From contig NZCK01000013.1 in NCBI GenBank assembly GCA_002688265.1, positions 1 through 39,473 of the forward strand: a DNA stretch of 39,473 nt. The letters are read 5' to 3'. Below the pieces are notes generated by a model. That model was not told where the DNA came from, ran no database searches, and saw nothing but the letters and a program-made list of their open reading frames with translations. This document shows, one piece after another, positions 24,413-32,712 of this stretch. Both the position numbers and the translations under genes were made by a program. How positions within the stretch are numbered: the stretch's first letter is position 1; the number at the start of each line of letters is the position of its first letter. This DNA is from an archaeon (GTDB lineage: Archaea; Nanobdellota; Nanobdellia; Woesearchaeales; GW2011-AR9).

Positions 24413-25780
24413 TCATTTCTTCCCCAAAACTTTCTTCTTAAGCGCAGCTTTTCCTTTCCAAATCAGTGCATGTTTCAAAACATCGGCAATAGAAGCTACA
24501 GGAATAATTTTGATTTTGTCAATTTGTTCTTTATTCAAAACGATGTCTTGTAAATTGGACTTAGGTACTAAAACTTGACTAATGCCACTGTGAATTGCAG
24601 CTTCGATTTTATAAGAAACTCCACCTACTGGTAAAACTTCTCCTCTAACTGAAAGGGATCCAGTCATAGCAGTATCTTGACGAATAGGAATATCTTTTAA
24701 TGCGGAAATAATTGAAGTAGCTACAGCAATACTAGCAGAGTCTCCTTCAACTCCTTCATAAGTTTGTAGAAACTGAACAAAGATATCTTTGTCTTCTTTA
24801 ATGTCGTCTCCAAAGTAATGCATAATGATCGCTGAAACATTAGTAATTGCTTCTTTTGCAATCTCACCTAACTTTCCTGTTGCAATAATTCTTTCTTTCT
24901 TACCACCTGGTGTGACTTCTGATTCAATTGGAAGCAAAACTCCTGAATAACCTTCACCATTACCCATAACAGCCAAACCATTAACTCTTCCCACTCGGTT
25001 ACCTTCAGTTACAAACACTTCATATTCACGTTTTCTTTCAATATGTCGATCTGCCATCTGTTGCTCAAGTGGCCTTGCGAATTTTCTAGCATTCTTAACA
25101 TGAATTGCTCTTACAAATTCAGATTTCTCTTCTTTAGCTAAGTCTCCTGCTGCCCTAACTAAGCCACCTAATCCTCTTAGTTTAAGAGTAAGGCAATTTT
25201 TTCTGTTAGCACGACGTTTACCTTCTTGAATAATTTCTTTGATTGCATCAACAGCAAAGTGAGGAATTTTTCCAGCTTCTTTATTTACTTCTTGCGCAAT
25301 GAATTTTGCAATTTTTAATCGATTTTGTTTACTATCTTCCATGGTGTCATGCATATAAATCTCATAACCATAACCACGGATTCTGCTTCTAAGTGCAGGA
25401 TGCATATTTTGAACTGTGTCTAAATTTCCAGCAGCTACTAAAATGAAATCACAAGGAACAGCTTCGGTTCTAACCATAGCGCCACTACTTCTTTCACTTT
25501 GTCCAGTAATAGGAAATTTTTTTTCCTGAATTGCGCTGAGTAATTCTTGTTGGGTTCTCAGAGCCAAAGTGGCAATTTCGTCAATAAACAAAACCCCTTT
25601 GTTTGCTTTATGAATCATTCCAGCAACAACTCTTTGGTTGGCTGGTGTTCCTAGACCACCTGAATTTTTACAAAGAATTCCATTGACTAGGACATTTCCA
25701 CTGCTTGTTGTAACATTGTATAATTTACCTTTGTAAGGAAATCGTTCTATCTTTGTGATTCTTTGGGTTGTGAGTGTCAT
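24413..25780 (-). CDS. lonB: IntC fragment plus C-terminal part of LonB protease
   Basis: 455 aa. Residues 1-39 are the C-terminal splicing part of an intein: [14 protein letters not shown] (block F) and [10 protein letters not shown] followed by Ser40 (block G, Asn39 then the +1 Ser). The rest is Lon[12 protein letters not shown], Walker B GVLFIDEI (62-69), sensor region, and the Lon peptidase domain with catalytic Ser348 in GDSASIA and Lys391 in [10 protein letters not shown]. It starts by ATGA overlap with the upstream LonB frame, with GAGG (25794-25791) 10 nt before the ATG. Without joining to the N-terminal half it lacks Walker A and the membrane anchor. The length of IntC, about 39 residues, is that of natural split inteins. 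Confidence 0.9.
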   Translation of the reverse strand: MTLTTQRITKIERFPYKGKLYNVTTSSGNVLVNGILCKNSGGLGTPANQRVVAGMIHKANKGVLFIDEIATLALRTQQELLSAIQEKKFPITGQSERSSGAMVRTEAVPCDFILVAAGNLDTVQNMHPALRSRIRGYGYEIYMHDTMEDSKQNRLKIAKFIAQEVNKEAGKIPHFAVDAIKEIIQEGKRRANRKNCLTLKLRGLGGLVRAAGDLAKEEKSEFVRAIHVKNARKFARPLEQQMADRHIERKREYEVFVTEGNRVGRVNGLAVMGNGEGYSGVLLPIESEVTPGGKKERIIATGKLGEIAKEAITNVSAIIMHYFGDDIKEDKDIFVQFLQTYEGVEGDSASIAVATSIISALKDIPIRQDTAMTGSLSVRGEVLPVGGVSYKIEAAIHSGISQVLVPKSNLQDIVLNKEQIDKIKIIPVASIADVLKHALIWKGKAALKKKVLGKK

Positions 25781-27237
25781 GCGTAGCTGGCCTCGGTTTC
25801 TTTTATGAGGAATTCTGTTTCGTTGAGAATTTCGTATAGGGCTCTTGGGGAGAGTTGCAAGAGTTTCATGCAGTGCTCTGCTCCGTAACCTTCGCTGATG
25901 AGTGTTTGATAGCGTTCTTTTTTAATAGTGCTAAGTTCTTTGATTGTTTTAGTGAGTTTTTCTCTTTTGTATTGACAGTAATTTAATTTGCAATTCTTGG
26001 AGAAGTTGATAAGATTTTCAAATGTTGTTGAAATATGTATTTGATAGAGGTAATTCTTTTCAGGTGATAATTCTGATTTATGAACTTTCTTGACAATTTT
26101 TCCAGTTTTTACTGAGATAGAGTTGAAGTAATTTTTTAGCTCCTGAAAAAATACTAATCTACTTTCATGGACTTCTGGGACTCCAGTGATCGCAAAAGAA
26201 AAACTATTAAGATGTCTTTTTGAAACGTGTACTTTTGGAATTGCAACTTCACTTCCAAGCAATGAACTGAAAAATTCAGTTTGTAGTTCTTTACTTTTGT
26301 TAATCCATTCTGGAATTTTGAGTTTGATTTTAGTTTTCTTACCAACTGGTGCTCCAAGAGCTACAAAGAATCTGATTAAATCACGGTTGGTATTTTGATA
26401 ACAATAAGATGTAAGATTTATACCTCCACGAATAATTCTGGTATTACTTTTTTGGAAGTTAAAAATTTCTTCAATGTCTTGACCAAATTCTACAATATTA
26501 CTCTTTTCTTTACTTGAAAGAAAAATAGCATTAAGTGTTTGAAAAATTCCTCCATCACCAAAAGTAGAACCAATTATTTTTGCAATTGTAGGAAGTTGAG
26601 GGTGATCTAATGTTAATGGAAGTAATCCTTGTTTTTCTAAAGATTGAGCTCTTTGGATAGGAGTTGGAATATGTTTCTGTGCATGCCACCATCTAGTTTT
26701 TCCGATTGGTTGGCCCATTGCTTTTGCAATTCGTTTATATCCCCAAAAAGGATGTGCTGCTTTGATTTCTTTGTATTGATAATATAATCTGCATTGTTCT
26801 TGTTGCTTGATTGAATAAGTGTTAATAATATCTTGAGCAGTTAGGATAATCTCTTCAGCTTTTGAAATGACTTGATTTCCTATCTTGATATTTTTAGCTG
26901 CAATGTATTGAATTTTTTCATTTTTGTTGATTGCTACTTTATGTTCAGGTGTGATAGTAATTTTTTGGTTCTTTGCTGTTGTAAGTTTTATCATCTCACC
27001 ATGGTAATCATATCGGTTGGATGATAAAACTTCAACAGGTTTTAGAGCACCTTCTACTTCACCGAAGGTAGTTAATTCATTAATTGAAGTAAATGCAGCT
27101 TCATAATTTTGTGCTTCTTTTGTAATGAGTTTATCTTGATGCTTTAGCAAACTAGTATTAACTATTTTTTGAATATTTTCTGTACAAACTTTGTTTGAAT
27201 TGTGGATTAAATTCAATCTGTTACTACTTAAAAATGA
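25664..27237 (-). other. Intein in LonB, coding frame broken before block F
   Basis: Inferred limits: N-extein ends HDPLQ, intein Ser1 is codon 203 of the 27843 frame, intein Asn is codon 39 of the 25780 frame, and the C-extein begins SGGLGTP. Removal restores the usual LonB sequence HDPLQ-SGGLGTP. Inside: block B ([10 protein letters not shown], Thr and His), an HTH-like part ([21 protein letters not shown]), a LAGLIDADG-type endonuclease with [14 protein letters not shown] as first motif and a weaker [12 protein letters not shown] as second, then another HTH-like end. The total is 1574 nt, not a multiple of three, because the frame changes at 25777-25780. Confidence 0.85.
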
Positions 27238-27843
27238 TTGCAAAGGGTCGTGAAGTACATCACCTAAAAGTGCTCCAGCGTGAGCTCCAGTTGCATCATA
27301 AAATGCTTTTTTTGTTTTATCAGATTTGTCCACAATCAACTTTGGAAAAACAATCTTCTCTCCACCAAAAGCTTTTGGTCCAATATTCATCATTACTGAA
27401 AAGGCAGCCAAAAACATCATTCCACCTAAGAAAAATGCAGCAAACATAATATCTGATTGATAATAGTGCCGAGCCCACCAAGGAGCGATCATTACAATGA
27501 TTGCAAGAATGAAAGTTAAGTAACGCATGTTTTTGAAAGCAGCTTTGGAATCGATCTGAGCTCGTTGAACTGTTTCTCTTCCTGTTCCTGCTGTAATCTC
27601 TTTGATTAATGGTTCATTCTCATCATTTGGATTGGGAAGAGCCAAAACATCTTTGAGTTCGCTGTGTGGTAATAGTTCAGCTAATGCTAAACCTAACATT
27701 GATTTACCAGTACCTGGTTCACCAATTAGAAGAACATGCCTTCTTTGCAGAGCAGCTTTCCTGATGATAGCAATGGCTTCTTCTTGTCCTACTACTTGGT
27801 CAATTAGTTTGCTAGAAACTTTGATATCTTTTGTTGATTTCAT
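25777..27843 (-). CDS. lonB: N-terminal part of LonB protease plus IntN and homing endonuclease
   Basis: 688 aa. Residues 1-202 are LonB: Walker A GEPGTGKS (41-48), two membrane segments at about 107-124 and 132-154 that anchor the archaeal membrane-bound Lon, and [13 protein letters not shown]. Residues 203-688 are intein with endonuclease. LonB is the archaeal ATP-dependent membrane protease that degrades misfolded and regulatory proteins. The last about 45 codons use many C- and G-ending codons ([16 protein letters not shown] region), unlike the AT-rich codons before them. The product cannot act as protease alone; protein trans-splicing with the 24413-25780 product, or a ribosomal frameshift, would be needed. 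TATA-like sequence at 27876-27890. Confidence 0.9.
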   Translation of the reverse strand: MKSTKDIKVSSKLIDQVVGQEEAIAIIRKAALQRRHVLLIGEPGTGKSMLGLALAELLPHSELKDVLALPNPNDENEPLIKEITAGTGRETVQRAQIDSKAAFKNMRYLTFILAIIVMIAPWWARHYYQSDIMFAAFFLGGMMFLAAFSVMMNIGPKAFGGEKIVFPKLIVDKSDKTKKAFYDATGAHAGALLGDVLHDPLQSFLSSNRLNLIHNSNKVCTENIQKIVNTSLLKHQDKLITKEAQNYEAAFTSINELTTFGEVEGALKPVEVLSSNRYDYHGEMIKLTTAKNQKITITPEHKVAINKNEKIQYIAAKNIKIGNQVISKAEEIILTAQDIINTYSIKQQEQCRLYYQYKEIKAAHPFWGYKRIAKAMGQPIGKTRWWHAQKHIPTPIQRAQSLEKQGLLPLTLDHPQLPTIAKIIGSTFGDGGIFQTLNAIFLSSKEKSNIVEFGQDIEEIFNFQKSNTRIIRGGINLTSYCYQNTNRDLIRFFVALGAPVGKKTKIKLKIPEWINKSKELQTEFFSSLLGSEVAIPKVHVSKRHLNSFSFAITGVPEVHESRLVFFQELKNYFNSISVKTGKIVKKVHKSELSPEKNYLYQIHISTTFENLINFSKNCKLNYCQYKREKLTKTIKELSTIKKERYQTLISEGYGAEHCMKLLQLSPRALYEILNETEFLIKETEASYA

Positions 27844-27875
27844 GGTTGAATGTGATGGTGTTCGTAATCAAACAC

Positions 27876-27890
27876 AATATATTATAAATT
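27876..27890 (-). promoter_or_regulatory. TATA region of lonB
   Basis: Minus strand reads ATTTATAATATATTG; about 33-47 nt upstream of ATG 27843, allowing a leader of 10-15 nt. Confidence 0.5.
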
Positions 27891-27996
27891 GATCGCTGTG
27901 AATAAGCATTTTTGATAATTAATCCTTTTTAACTTTATGAATCTAAGAGGAATCTATTGGAATATATCTTGTTTTTTTGGAAGAATTAAATTTGTT

Positions 27997-28878
27997 TCAT
28001 GCTGCTTGTGCTTTCTTTGCAGCTCGTTTAGCAGCCCTAACTGCTTTGGCTTTTTGCATTCTATCTGCTCTTTGTTGTTTAGCTTTTTCGATAGCTTTGG
28101 CTTCAAGCTCTTTTTCTTTTTTCGCTTGCGCTCTTTCTTTCTTTTTGGCATTGGCTTTTGAGTATTTTCGAACATAAATTTCCTCAAAAGGTTTAAGTTG
28201 AGTGGTATCAACTTTCTTTTCATTTTCTAAATGTAAAAGTGGAATAAAAGTATGAACCTTCTCTTGTTTTCCAGCTCTTGGTGGAAGTAAGGAAGTGAAA
28301 GTTAACTCTTCTTGTTCTTTCTTTTTTGTGTAATAATTGATTTTGTTAAACAATTCTCTGATACTATTTGTTATATCAAAACTTCCATCAGGAATTTTAA
28401 ATTCATAATTTGGTTTATTTATGTTAAGCTTTCTTTTTCTAGATTTCATGGCTTTTTGTAAAGCTTGAACTAAATCATGAATAGAAACTTTTCTTTTTCT
28501 TGGTTGGGGGTTTCTTCTAATTAATTGATAGGGGTCTTGATTCCTTCTACCTTTTCCATTATTGTTATTTTCATCAAAATCTTCATCGTAAAATTCTTCT
28601 TCTTGTTCGTTAAGAAGGGCATCTAATCGGGAGATGTCGTATTCTACCAAATGATGGCTTTTGAGTTTGAAAAGCATGGCTGTAGCCAAAAACATTTTTC
28701 CAGAGATTTTTAAGTCTGCTTCTTGCATTGCCTTTACTGTTGCAATGAACTTTTCTGTGAGCAATGTGATGTTAATATCCCAAGGGTCCATCCCTTCTTT
28801 GTGGACTAGGTTGATCATAAGTTCTTTCCAGTCAATATCACTATGTTTTAGGACAATGTGTTCAATGTGTTCTTGCAT
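27997..28878 (-). CDS. scpA: ScpA-like kleisin (SMC partner) with basic tail
   Basis: 293 aa. N-terminal kleisin signature: WKELMINLVHKEGMDPWDIN, then ADLKISGKMFLATAMLFKLK, the part that contacts the SMC neck; the winged-helix C-terminal part ends near residue 240 (FIPLLHLENEKKV, LKPFEEIYVRKY). It bridges SMC heads in chromosome condensation. Two oddities: an acidic/Asn-rich insert (about 90-110) and a C-terminal 50-residue Lys/Ala/Arg-rich tail (KKKERAQAKKEKELEAKAIE and on), resembling histone H1 tails, likely to bind DNA directly. Divergent from the surface-protein gene at 29001. Confidence 0.85.
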   Translation of the reverse strand: MQEHIEHIVLKHSDIDWKELMINLVHKEGMDPWDINITLLTEKFIATVKAMQEADLKISGKMFLATAMLFKLKSHHLVEYDISRLDALLNEQEEEFYDEDFDENNNNGKGRRNQDPYQLIRRNPQPRKRKVSIHDLVQALQKAMKSRKRKLNINKPNYEFKIPDGSFDITNSIRELFNKINYYTKKKEQEELTFTSLLPPRAGKQEKVHTFIPLLHLENEKKVDTTQLKPFEEIYVRKYSKANAKKKERAQAKKEKELEAKAIEKAKQQRADRMQKAKAVRAAKRAAKKAQAA

Positions 28879-28958
28879 AATTTAAGAATAAGTTTTATTA
28901 GGTTTTAATAGTTTGTGTTTTTTGGTTAGTTGTTTTTAAGGTAGAATATTAAGAAAGT

Positions 28959-28966
28959 AATATATA
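28959..28966 (+). promoter_or_regulatory. TATA box of the 29001 gene
   Basis: AATATATA; predicted start near 28990, which favours the GTG at 29001 or TTG at 28998 as start. Confidence 0.5.
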
Positions 28967-29000
28967 CTCTTTTCTCTTCTTTCTCTTTTGGTGATGTTTG

Positions 29001-29576
29001 GTGTTTAGTAATAAAGTTTCAGGATTTTTGGCAATTGCAGTTTTGGTAGCAGTTAGTTTATTTGCTTATTCTTTCTTTGCAGGATCTGATTCTGCTATAG
29101 CGGGGGAGGCTGTAGCTAGTCCATTGTGTCTTAATGAAAGTGATTCTGGTTTTGATGTTCAAAATTTTGGATCAATTTATTTACCTAAACCAAGGGTGGA
29201 ACTTAGTGATACTTGTTTAGATGGGACAATATTAAAGGAATATGTTTGTCCTGGAAAAAGAATGACTTCAGTAGATTATGATTGTAGTGTTGATGGTAAC
29301 ATTTGTTCTGATGGTGCTTGTGTATCTGGATCAATTTGTACTGATAGTGATGGTGGTTTTGATGTTAATATGTCTTCAGCAGTTTCAAATGGGACAGTTT
29401 CAAATCTGTGGGAATATAATGAGTATTGTATGAATGATGAAACTTTAGTAGAGTTCTACTGTGATGGAACTGATTTGTTATTCGAAGAAGTTGACTGTGA
29501 TGGATTTCCTCATGGAAGTTTGGGCCAAGTTTGTGCGACAGATTCAAATGGTTATGGTTATTGCCTCTATGAGTGA
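29001..29576 (+). CDS. Anchored Cys-rich surface protein, two tandem repeats
   Basis: 191 aa from GTG 29001 (TTG 28998 also possible). N-terminal membrane segment (GFLAIAVLVAVSLFAYSFFAG), then AIAGEAV, then two Cys-rich modules of about 65 residues with the pattern (E/T)SDSGFDV or TDSDGGFDV, L-x-E-(Y/F)-x-C, then D-C and GxxCSDGACV or GQVCATDSNG. The protein at 31126 is a paralogue. Acidic, extracellular by prediction. Exact role unknown. Confidence 0.75.
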   Translation: MFSNKVSGFLAIAVLVAVSLFAYSFFAGSDSAIAGEAVASPLCLNESDSGFDVQNFGSIYLPKPRVELSDTCLDGTILKEYVCPGKRMTSVDYDCSVDGNICSDGACVSGSICTDSDGGFDVNMSSAVSNGTVSNLWEYNEYCMNDETLVEFYCDGTDLLFEEVDCDGFPHGSLGQVCATDSNGYGYCLYE

Positions 29577-29679
29577 TTCTTTTTTTATCTTTATAATAAT
29601 CAATAACTTTTTAAATAAGGACTAGTCTACTCAGCTTATTGTGGGCTTGTGGTCTAGTGGCTATGACAGTGCCCTTACA

Positions 29680-29708
29680 CTCCTGTTCCTATGGAATAAG
29701 GATATGAA
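29680..29708 (+). other. tRNA intron 1 (37/38), 29 nt
   Basis: Bulge-helix-bulge: anticodon stem; 3' bulge AAA (29707-29709); central helix CTTA (29674-29677) with TATG (29703-29706), one T-T mismatch; 5' bulge CAC (29678-29680); inner helix TCCT/AGGA continuing through TTCC/GGAA to a TAT loop. Cuts between second and third bulge bases give 37/38. Confidence 0.85.
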
Positions 29709-29730
29709 AGGCATTGATCCCCGGTTCGAG

Positions 29731-29814
29731 CAAATGGTTACGCGCATTTGATACGCAAGAGCGGGTGAGGGATAAACCCTCACGCACTGCGGATTAGCGG
29801 AACTATTACGAAAA
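29731..29814 (+). other. tRNA intron 2 in the T-loop (59/60), 84 nt
   Basis: Bulge-helix-bulge: T stem; 3' bulge AAT (29813-29815); perfect central helix TTCG (29725-29728) with CGAA (29809-29812); 5' bulge AGC (29729-29731); inner helix AATGG (29733-29737) with CTATT (29803-29807). Internal hairpin GTGAGGG-ATAAA-CCCTCAC at 29765-29783. Confidence 0.85.
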
Positions 29815-29841
29815 TCCGGGCAGGCCCACTATTTTTCTAAA

Positions 29842-31074
29842 ATGGAAGACAAATTTGATACAATATACCAACCTGCAGAAGACTCAGAACTTCTAGCTGA
29901 AGTTGTTAAGAAAAAAGCCTTTGGACGAGTTCTAGATATGGGCACTGGCTCTGGAATTCAAGCATTTACAGCAGCAAAAGTCCCTTCTGTTAGATCAATA
30001 ACTGCAGTTGATATCAACCCAGGAGCTGTGAAACAAGTATCTTTGGAAGCTAAAAAAGGCAACTTATCAAAGTTCAAAGTAATTGAAAGTGATTTGTTTT
30101 CTAACGTTGAAGGTCAATTTGAAACTATTATTTTCAACCCACCATATCTGCCACAAGATTATTTGGAAACAATAAAAGGAAAGAAAAAAGCAGTTGAAGA
30201 TTTGGCTTTATATGGCGGCAAAAAAGGATATGAAACTATTGTAAGATTTTTGAACCAAGTGTCGAAATATTTGGCACGGAATGGGAAAATATTGTTACTG
30301 TTTTCATCTTTGTCTGGAAAAGAAAAAATTGAAGAGACTATAGAAAAAAATTTACTGCAATTTGTACAATTAAAAAAATCAAAACAACCGATGATGGAAA
30401 CACTTTATGTGTATGAAATAACTGCTTTGCCCGTTCGTGAAAGTTTGGTTTCTTTGGGTGTTAGTGATATTAATTATCTATCAAAAGGTGCCAGAGGAAT
30501 GGTATTCAAAGGTAAGTTTGATCTGAATTTTAATCAAAAAAAATTTTTAGCTAGCAAAAAGATTAGAGATGTTGCAATTAAGATTCGTTTGGAATCGAGT
30601 AAGGCTCCTGGAACTTTGACTCTTGAAGCTAGGAATCTTCGTTTAGTTAACAAAAAAGGAATTGGACCAAAGCTGTATTATGAACACAAATATTTTCTGA
30701 TAATGGAATTAGTTGAAGGTATTGCTTTTGATAAGTTCTTAGAAGAGAAAGGCAAGAAGTCAGAGATTTCTAAAAAAGCAGTTATAGCACTTTTGCATCA
30801 AGCGTTTTTGCTGGATAAAATGAAACTGCAAAAAGAGGAAATGCACAGGCCTTACAGTAATGTAATTGTTTCTGAAATAAATGGGCAAGTTAAGTTGACT
30901 CTTTTAGATTTTGAGCGTTGCCGAAATTCTGAGAATCCTTCGAATGTAACGCAAGTAATCTCCTATTTGATGAAATCTGGATTTTTAGATTCAAAAGAAG
31001 GAATAAAATTGGCTGAAGAGTATAAGGGAAGTTATTCTGAAGAAAAGTTTAATGCTATTTTTGAATATTTGTAG
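29842..31074 (+). CDS. Fusion of HemK/Mtq2-like methyltransferase and COG2112-type kinase
   Basis: 410 aa. Residues 1-195: class I methyltransferase with LDMGTGSGIQA, D57 region (AVDINPGA) and NPPY (99-102), the motif for methylating Gln (release factor) or Asn/adenine; archaeal relatives with Trm112 modify aRF1. Residues 210-400: kinase domain resembling COG2112: YLSKGARGMVFKG glycine loop, K247 in VAIKIR, E262 in LEARNL, GIGPKLYY, MELVEG hinge, HRPYSNVIV catalytic-loop region, D357 in LLDFERC, and PSNVTQ. The catalytic-loop Asp of standard kinases is not obvious. Starts 13 nt after the tRNA. The joining of both domains in one chain is unusual; perhaps it couples translation termination or tRNA modification to phosphorylation (speculative). 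Confidence 0.85.
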   Translation: MEDKFDTIYQPAEDSELLAEVVKKKAFGRVLDMGTGSGIQAFTAAKVPSVRSITAVDINPGAVKQVSLEAKKGNLSKFKVIESDLFSNVEGQFETIIFNPPYLPQDYLETIKGKKKAVEDLALYGGKKGYETIVRFLNQVSKYLARNGKILLLFSSLSGKEKIEETIEKNLLQFVQLKKSKQPMMETLYVYEITALPVRESLVSLGVSDINYLSKGARGMVFKGKFDLNFNQKKFLASKKIRDVAIKIRLESSKAPGTLTLEARNLRLVNKKGIGPKLYYEHKYFLIMELVEGIAFDKFLEEKGKKSEISKKAVIALLHQAFLLDKMKLQKEEMHRPYSNVIVSEINGQVKLTLLDFERCRNSENPSNVTQVISYLMKSGFLDSKEGIKLAEEYKGSYSEEKFNAIFEYL

Positions 31075-31125
31075 GAAGTTTTAATAATGAGTTCTTCTTA
31101 AATTATTTTATTTAAAGAGGTGAAT

Positions 31126-31977
31126 ATGTTGGTATCAAAGAAATTGGCATTTGTGTTAATTGCTGTCTTTACAATGAGTGGACTTATTTTAGGGAATTTT
31201 TTGTGGAGTGGATTGGGTGATGAAGCAATTGCAGGAGAGGCAGTGACTGTATCATTAAGTTGTGGGTTGGAATCTGATGGTGGGAGAGATATCTTGGTTG
31301 CAGGAGAAGTAACTGATTTAGACTCTGGTGATGTGTATGTTGATGAATGTAGGTCAGATGTTTCTTTAGTTGAATTTTTTTGTAATCCTAGGGGTGCTTT
31401 AAAAGCAAAAATTATTGATTGTTCACGGGATGGTTTGGTATGTGAAGATGGGGCTTGTGTAGAAGGCGAAAGTTGCACTGATTCTGATGGTGGTTTAGAT
31501 TACTATACTGGTGGGATTACAGGAAATGGTACACAAGATCTTTGTCAACCTGATGGTGATTATTTGTTTGAGAATTATTGTGATGGTGATTCTCATGAGT
31601 ATGATTTTTACCGTTGCTCTGATGAGGGTTTAGTTTGTTTAACTGATGAAAACGGTTATGGTTATTGTGGTGAAGAAGAGGATTCTACTGTTGCTTGTGA
31701 TGAAGAAATTAGTGTAGGGGAGTCCTTCTATCTGGGAGGTACCGAGTTTTATTATCATAACGCAACAAACGCTTCTTTTGGGTCTTCTATTGCGAGTTTT
31801 ACTAATGAAGACAGCGTAAACAAAATTGAAAGGTCTGTTACTTATAATGGGGAATACCACAATACTATGTTGAATATTATGCATGGTGGAACTACTTATT
31901 ATTTTAATAGTACAGAGTCTCCTTATTGGAGCGGAGGAGTAAATTATGATATCATTTTAACTGGTCCATGTAGTTAA
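31126..31977 (+). CDS. Anchored Cys-rich surface protein, paralogue of the 29001 product
   Basis: 283 aa from ATG 31126 (GTG at 31120 in frame; AGAGGTG just upstream). Membrane segment LAFVLIAVFTMSGLILGNFLW, then EAIAGEAV as in the paralogue. Two Cys-rich modules (ESDGGRDI, LVEFFCN, DCSRDG, VCEDGACV; then TDSDGGLDY, NYCDGD, RCSDEG, NGYGYC). Unlike the paralogue it has a third, C-terminal domain of about 90 residues, beta-rich with N-x-T/S sites (HNATNASFG, YYFNSTE) closing with GPCS, which might bind a ligand. Confidence 0.76.
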   Translation: MLVSKKLAFVLIAVFTMSGLILGNFLWSGLGDEAIAGEAVTVSLSCGLESDGGRDILVAGEVTDLDSGDVYVDECRSDVSLVEFFCNPRGALKAKIIDCSRDGLVCEDGACVEGESCTDSDGGLDYYTGGITGNGTQDLCQPDGDYLFENYCDGDSHEYDFYRCSDEGLVCLTDENGYGYCGEEEDSTVACDEEISVGESFYLGGTEFYYHNATNASFGSSIASFTNEDSVNKIERSVTYNGEYHNTMLNIMHGGTTYYFNSTESPYWSGGVNYDIILTGPCS

Positions 31978-32005
31978 TTTTTCTTTTTTTTTCTAATTAA
32001 TTTTT

Positions 32006-32674
32006 CTAATACATCTCCAATTCTCCGTCCATAAAAATGCCTTTATGCAGTTTCACTGGACGCCAAGTATCAATAACTAACTTGGAATCGAGCCAAGAAG
32101 CAAGTGCCTTGGGATTGCCAATGGTTGCAGATAAACCAATCAATTGTGGTTGAATCCTGTCTTTAAGAATTGTAAGAACAATTTCAAGGGTTGGGCCTCG
32201 GCTAGCGTCGTTAAGCAAATGAATTTCGTCGATAACAACCAATTTTACTTCACTTAGCCAAGAGACATTGTGACGCATTAAAGAATCTAATTTTTCAGTT
32301 GTCAAAACCAATAAATCATTTTGACTAAGATAGGGGCTACTAGAATCCATATCACCAGTTGACATAGCAACTTTGTATTCAGTATTTTCAAAAAGAGATT
32401 TGAATTCTTTATACTTTTCATTAGCAAGAGCCCGCAGAGGAACCAAATAAATTGCCTTGCCTTTTCCAAGAGTATTAACTATTGCCATTGAAGCAACTAA
32501 TGTCTTTCCAGAAGCAGTAGGTGCACAAATTAACTGAGAACTAAGAGCATAGTTACTTGGATCTTGCTCCAAAAGGCCAGCTATTACTGCTTTTTCTTGG
32601 ATAGGTGTAAGAGAAGGAAACTTAGTATAATGCTCTTTGAAATAATTAGGTAAGGGTAGTTCTTGAATTAACAT
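32006..32674 (-). CDS. Hel308/Ski2-like helicase reduced to RecA domain 1
   Basis: 222 aa where Hel308 is about 700. Present: LTPIQEKAV, Walker A APTASGKT (51-58), PLRALANEK (motif Ia), STGD, TTEKLDSL, DEIH (149-152) and LSATIGN (motif III). It ends at GELEMY, exactly where the linker to RecA domain 2 would follow. Domain 2, the winged helix and ratchet domains are absent, and the next gene begins 29 nt away. The frame is intact and a TATA-like element (about 32696-32705, minus) is about 27 nt upstream, so it may be expressed: a split gene with its other half elsewhere, a stand-alone ATPase, or a remnant. Confidence 0.85.
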   Translation of the reverse strand: MLIQELPLPNYFKEHYTKFPSLTPIQEKAVIAGLLEQDPSNYALSSQLICAPTASGKTLVASMAIVNTLGKGKAIYLVPLRALANEKYKEFKSLFENTEYKVAMSTGDMDSSSPYLSQNDLLVLTTEKLDSLMRHNVSWLSEVKLVVIDEIHLLNDASRGPTLEIVLTILKDRIQPQLIGLSATIGNPKALASWLDSKLVIDTWRPVKLHKGIFMDGELEMY

Positions 32675-32712
32675 AATGTTGTTAAAAAGTAAATCCTATA
32701 TAGATCTTTAGC

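Larger units (their letters stand above)
29643..29828 (+). tRNA. tRNA-Val(UAC) with two introns
   Basis: Exons 29643-29679, 29709-29730 and 29815-29828 total 73 nt. Acceptor GGGCTTG pairs with CAGGCCC (one G-T), discriminator A; D arm GTC/GAC with a GG-containing 8-nt loop; anticodon stem GTGCC/GGCAT, loop CTTACAA with anticodon TAC; 5-nt variable loop; T stem CCCGG/CCGGG with TTCGAGT loop. Not CCA-encoded. Intron 1 is at the usual 37/38 site; intron 2 is at 59/60 in the T-loop. Both sites fold as bulge-helix-bulge (see the introns). All stems form only after both introns are removed, which makes the model strong. Confidence 0.93.

Noticed and set aside
29731-29750. CAAATG/CATTTG hairpin as the main fold of tRNA intron 2
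   Set aside because: It competes with the AATGG/CTATT inner helix that completes the bulge-helix-bulge; the latter explains the splice site.
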